In this document: piece by piece, positions 62,401 through 64,000 of the stretch
How positions within the stretch are numbered: position 1 is the first letter of the stretch
How the letters are laid out: the number at the start of each line of letters is the position of its first letter
Made by a program: the position numbers and the translations under genes
The notes under the pieces: generated by a model
Database searches by the model: none
What the model was told of the DNA's origin: nothing
What the model saw: the letters and a program-made list of their open reading frames with translations, nothing else
Assembly (NCBI GenBank): GCA_025146925.1
Contig: CP102260.1
Span: 1,752,001-1,816,000, forward strand
From: [Bacteroides] pectinophilus
GTDB lineage: Bacteria; Bacillota; Clostridia; Lachnospirales; Lachnospiraceae
Direction of reading: 5' to 3'
DNA: 64,000 nucleotides

Positions 62401-62961
62401 TTACTCAGTGGCAATCTTACCTGTATTCGTCCACAATATCAGTTTGTATGTAAGACCATTGTTTGAAGCAATGTTAAACGTAAACTTAATGGATGTTGAG
62501 TCAAGCATGCTTGCGTTAGTTACGCCGCTGACAACCTTGTCAACCGTGCCGCTGCCCGGCTTAAAATATACGAGCACCGAATCCGTATCCGTCACAGTCG
62601 TTGTGCCATTCCCCGTAACACTGATTGTTAACTTGGAGCCAAGCTGCTGTTTATCTTTTTCAACAACATTGCCATCAGTATCCCTTCGGTATATCGTAAA
62701 TGTATACTGTCCGTTTCCTGACGTTCTTTTAAGTTCTCCCCACCATTCACCTGTCTGCGACAATGTATCATTACGCAGCTCTGACACTGCCTGATAGAGA
62801 TTCTTTGAAGCCTTCTTGGCATCCGCACTTACAAGCATTGTAATCCCATACGTGGCACTCGCAGCCATAATTGCAAGAATTGCGACAACAACCACTAACT
62901 CAATAAATGTTACGCCTTTGTTGTTATCTCTCAATTTTCCCTTACTTTTCCTACAAGTCAT
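62401..62961 (-). CDS. Type IV prepilin-like protein (GspH/FimT-like)
   Basis: A 186-residue protein with a prepilin leader ending in DNNKG, then VTFIELVVVVAILAIMAASA with Glu5. The globular part (about 45-186) is beta-rich, including WGELKRTSGNGQYTFTIYRR and FNIASNNGLTYKLILW, like GspH/FimT minor pseudopilins. ATG at 62961 has GGTGAG eight bases upstream; a GTG nine bases earlier is less likely. It lies 27 bases after the partial upstream gene. Confidence 0.88.
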   Translation of the reverse strand: MTCRKSKGKLRDNNKGVTFIELVVVVAILAIMAASATYGITMLVSADAKKASKNLYQAVSELRNDTLSQTGEWWGELKRTSGNGQYTFTIYRRDTDGNVVEKDKQQLGSKLTISVTGNGTTTVTDTDSVLVYFKPGSGTVDKVVSGVTNASMLDSTSIKFTFNIASNNGLTYKLILWTNTGKIATE

Positions 62962-62988
62962 AATCTTCACTCACCCATCAGCCAATAA

Positions 62989-64000
62989 TTAGTCTACATC
63001 CGTTTTCTTCCAGTTATTAAAGTATACAAGCTGGTTATATTTGATACTCTCAATTGATATCTTATCATTGATTGAACCGCCGCTGCCTCCTGAACCGCCT
63101 CCGGTTCTTGTGCCTCTGAATACTTTAATGAGCTTATCTGCATTCTCATCCGAGACCTGCTCACATATGCTCTCTATAAGACTTGCCGCACTGATTGTAT
63201 TAATAACATTTACATCTGACTTAATATTAATATTACCGTTAGATGCATCTGTTGCAAGCGCAATTACAAGTCCGTCAAAATCAGCATTAATATTAACATT
63301 ACCTATTGAAACAATTATACCGCCCTTGAATCCGCTTGAAGCTGTATATGTATATCCGCCGTTGGCAATGACAATTGCATACTCATTGTTGCCGTATTTT
63401 CTTATATTACCGCCAAGACTGGATACACCCTCGCCTGCCGTTGCCTGTGACGCCGTTACTATATCCGGACGGCTTACAACTCTTTCACCTACACTGCTTC
63501 CGTAACCCAGTACAGTATTATAGTTAACTGTTCTTCCTGACTGTCCTGTAAACGGAATCGGAATACCTCCCGCAAAATCTGTTGCATTCGTGCTGTAGGA
63601 TGACATATCAAGTACTGTCGTAAGTGATTTGAATCTGTTCTTAAGGTCATTAGTAACAAGCTGCTGTGCATCATCTGACAAAGGTGCCATAGATACTGCA
63701 GCTCCTACAGAAGCATTAGATCCTGTGACCTCCGCACTTACGATAACACCTGATGTTGTTACACTGCCTGAAGCATTGACAAAACCTGTTGTCTGCTGGT
63801 CAAGGTCTTTGAGGTTAACCTTTATAAGATTCTGCATATAATTCTTCTGTGCAGTTGCTTTATCTGCATCTGTACCGGAGATTCCGAGACCTGTCAGCTT
63901 TGTTTCAAAGTCAGTATCTGAACTCAGAATAAGATACATATAATCCGAAGCCGCCTTGGCATCCTTGAAATTAAGATAGATAAAATACTGTCCGTTAACA
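62989..64000 (-). CDS. C-terminal part of a large pilus/surface-associated protein (start outside window)
   Basis: An open frame of at least 337 residues continues beyond the window edge without a stop, so the true start is not visible. What can be seen: Ser/Thr/Ala/Asn-rich, low in charged residues; a region of short strands with glycine turns (GGIIVSIGNVNINADFDGLVIAL, NGNINIKSDVNVINT in parts) suggestive of a beta-helix or polymer-forming fold; a helical stretch; and a GGGSGGSGGS linker before the end. It is followed by two prepilin genes, so I infer a PilX-like or other pilus-assembly component, but no family is certain. Confidence 0.75.
   Translation of the reverse strand, partial: VNGQYFIYLNFKDAKAASDYMYLILSSDTDFETKLTGLGISGTDADKATAQKNYMQNLIKVNLKDLDQQTTGFVNASGSVTTSGVIVSAEVTGSNASVGAAVSMAPLSDDAQQLVTNDLKNRFKSLTTVLDMSSYSTNATDFAGGIPIPFTGQSGRTVNYNTVLGYGSSVGERVVSRPDIVTASQATAGEGVSSLGGNIRKYGNNEYAIVIANGGYTYTASSGFKGGIIVSIGNVNINADFDGLVIALATDASNGNINIKSDVNVINTISAASLIESICEQVSDENADKLIKVFRGTRTGGGSGGSGGSINDKISIESIKYNQLVYFNNWKKTDVD

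Overview
The window is a low-GC Firmicutes chromosome segment, most likely from a motile member of the Lachnospiraceae (Clostridia). The evidence is a PolC-type polymerase, CodY, FliY/CheC/CheD chemotaxis, a DUF5057 surface protein, and the gene order flgB...sigD-rpsB-tsf-pyrH-frr-uppS-cdsA-dxr-rseP-polC, which closely matches the Bacillus/Clostridium fla/che superoperon. Every gene I can support lies on the minus strand, so the window reads naturally from 64000 down to 1. I see no rRNA, tRNA, CRISPR array, insertion sequence or phage gene, and no gene-free stretch longer than 300 bases.

Region A (64000-57948): the end of an envelope/pilus-type operon. It holds the C-terminal part of a large protein that starts outside the window, two type IV prepilin-like proteins and a 1226-residue DUF5057 protein, closed by a strong terminator. 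This is the least characterised part of the window.

Region B (57932-52065): comM(yifB)-dprA-topA from one promoter, then codY with its own promoter and a strong terminator. Competence genes next to a pseudopilin operon, and codY next to the flagellar promoter, are the notable contexts.

Region C (51995-17106): about 35 kb of flagellar and chemotaxis genes. The first block (flgB, flgC, fliE, fliF, fliG, fliH, fliI, fliJ, a YlxF-like gene, fliK, flgD, a small flagellar-operon gene, flgE) builds the MS ring, rod, export ATPase and hook, and ends in a hairpin terminator. The second block (flbD, motA, motB, fliL, fliM, fliY split into two reading frames, cheY, fliO, fliP, fliQ, fliR, flhB, flhA, flhF, flhG, a PilZ protein, cheB, cheA, cheW, cheC, cheD, a small membrane gene, sigma-28 fliA, fapA, a 105-residue unknown, a DUF6115 gene and an MltG-like gene) encodes stator, switch, export gate, placement and chemotaxis. 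Filament genes, cheR and chemoreceptors are not here. Three proteins in this region carry in-frame 12- or 15-base tandem repeats.

Region D (17066-1): housekeeping genes. rpsB-tsf have their own promoter and terminator. A polysaccharide deacetylase gene is followed by pyrH-frr-uppS-cdsA-dxr-rseP-ispG-polC (nucleotide, translation, isoprenoid/lipid and replication functions), then a NusG-domain-II protein and a Gx/HepS-I membrane protein. rimO-pgsA (pgsA cut by the window edge) have a separate promoter.

Calls rest on recognisable motifs and gene order read directly from the sequence. Family names are from general knowledge, not from a search. Starts were moved from the longest frame where a Shine-Dalgarno sequence clearly favoured an internal codon (for example uppS, fliI and fliH use TTG).
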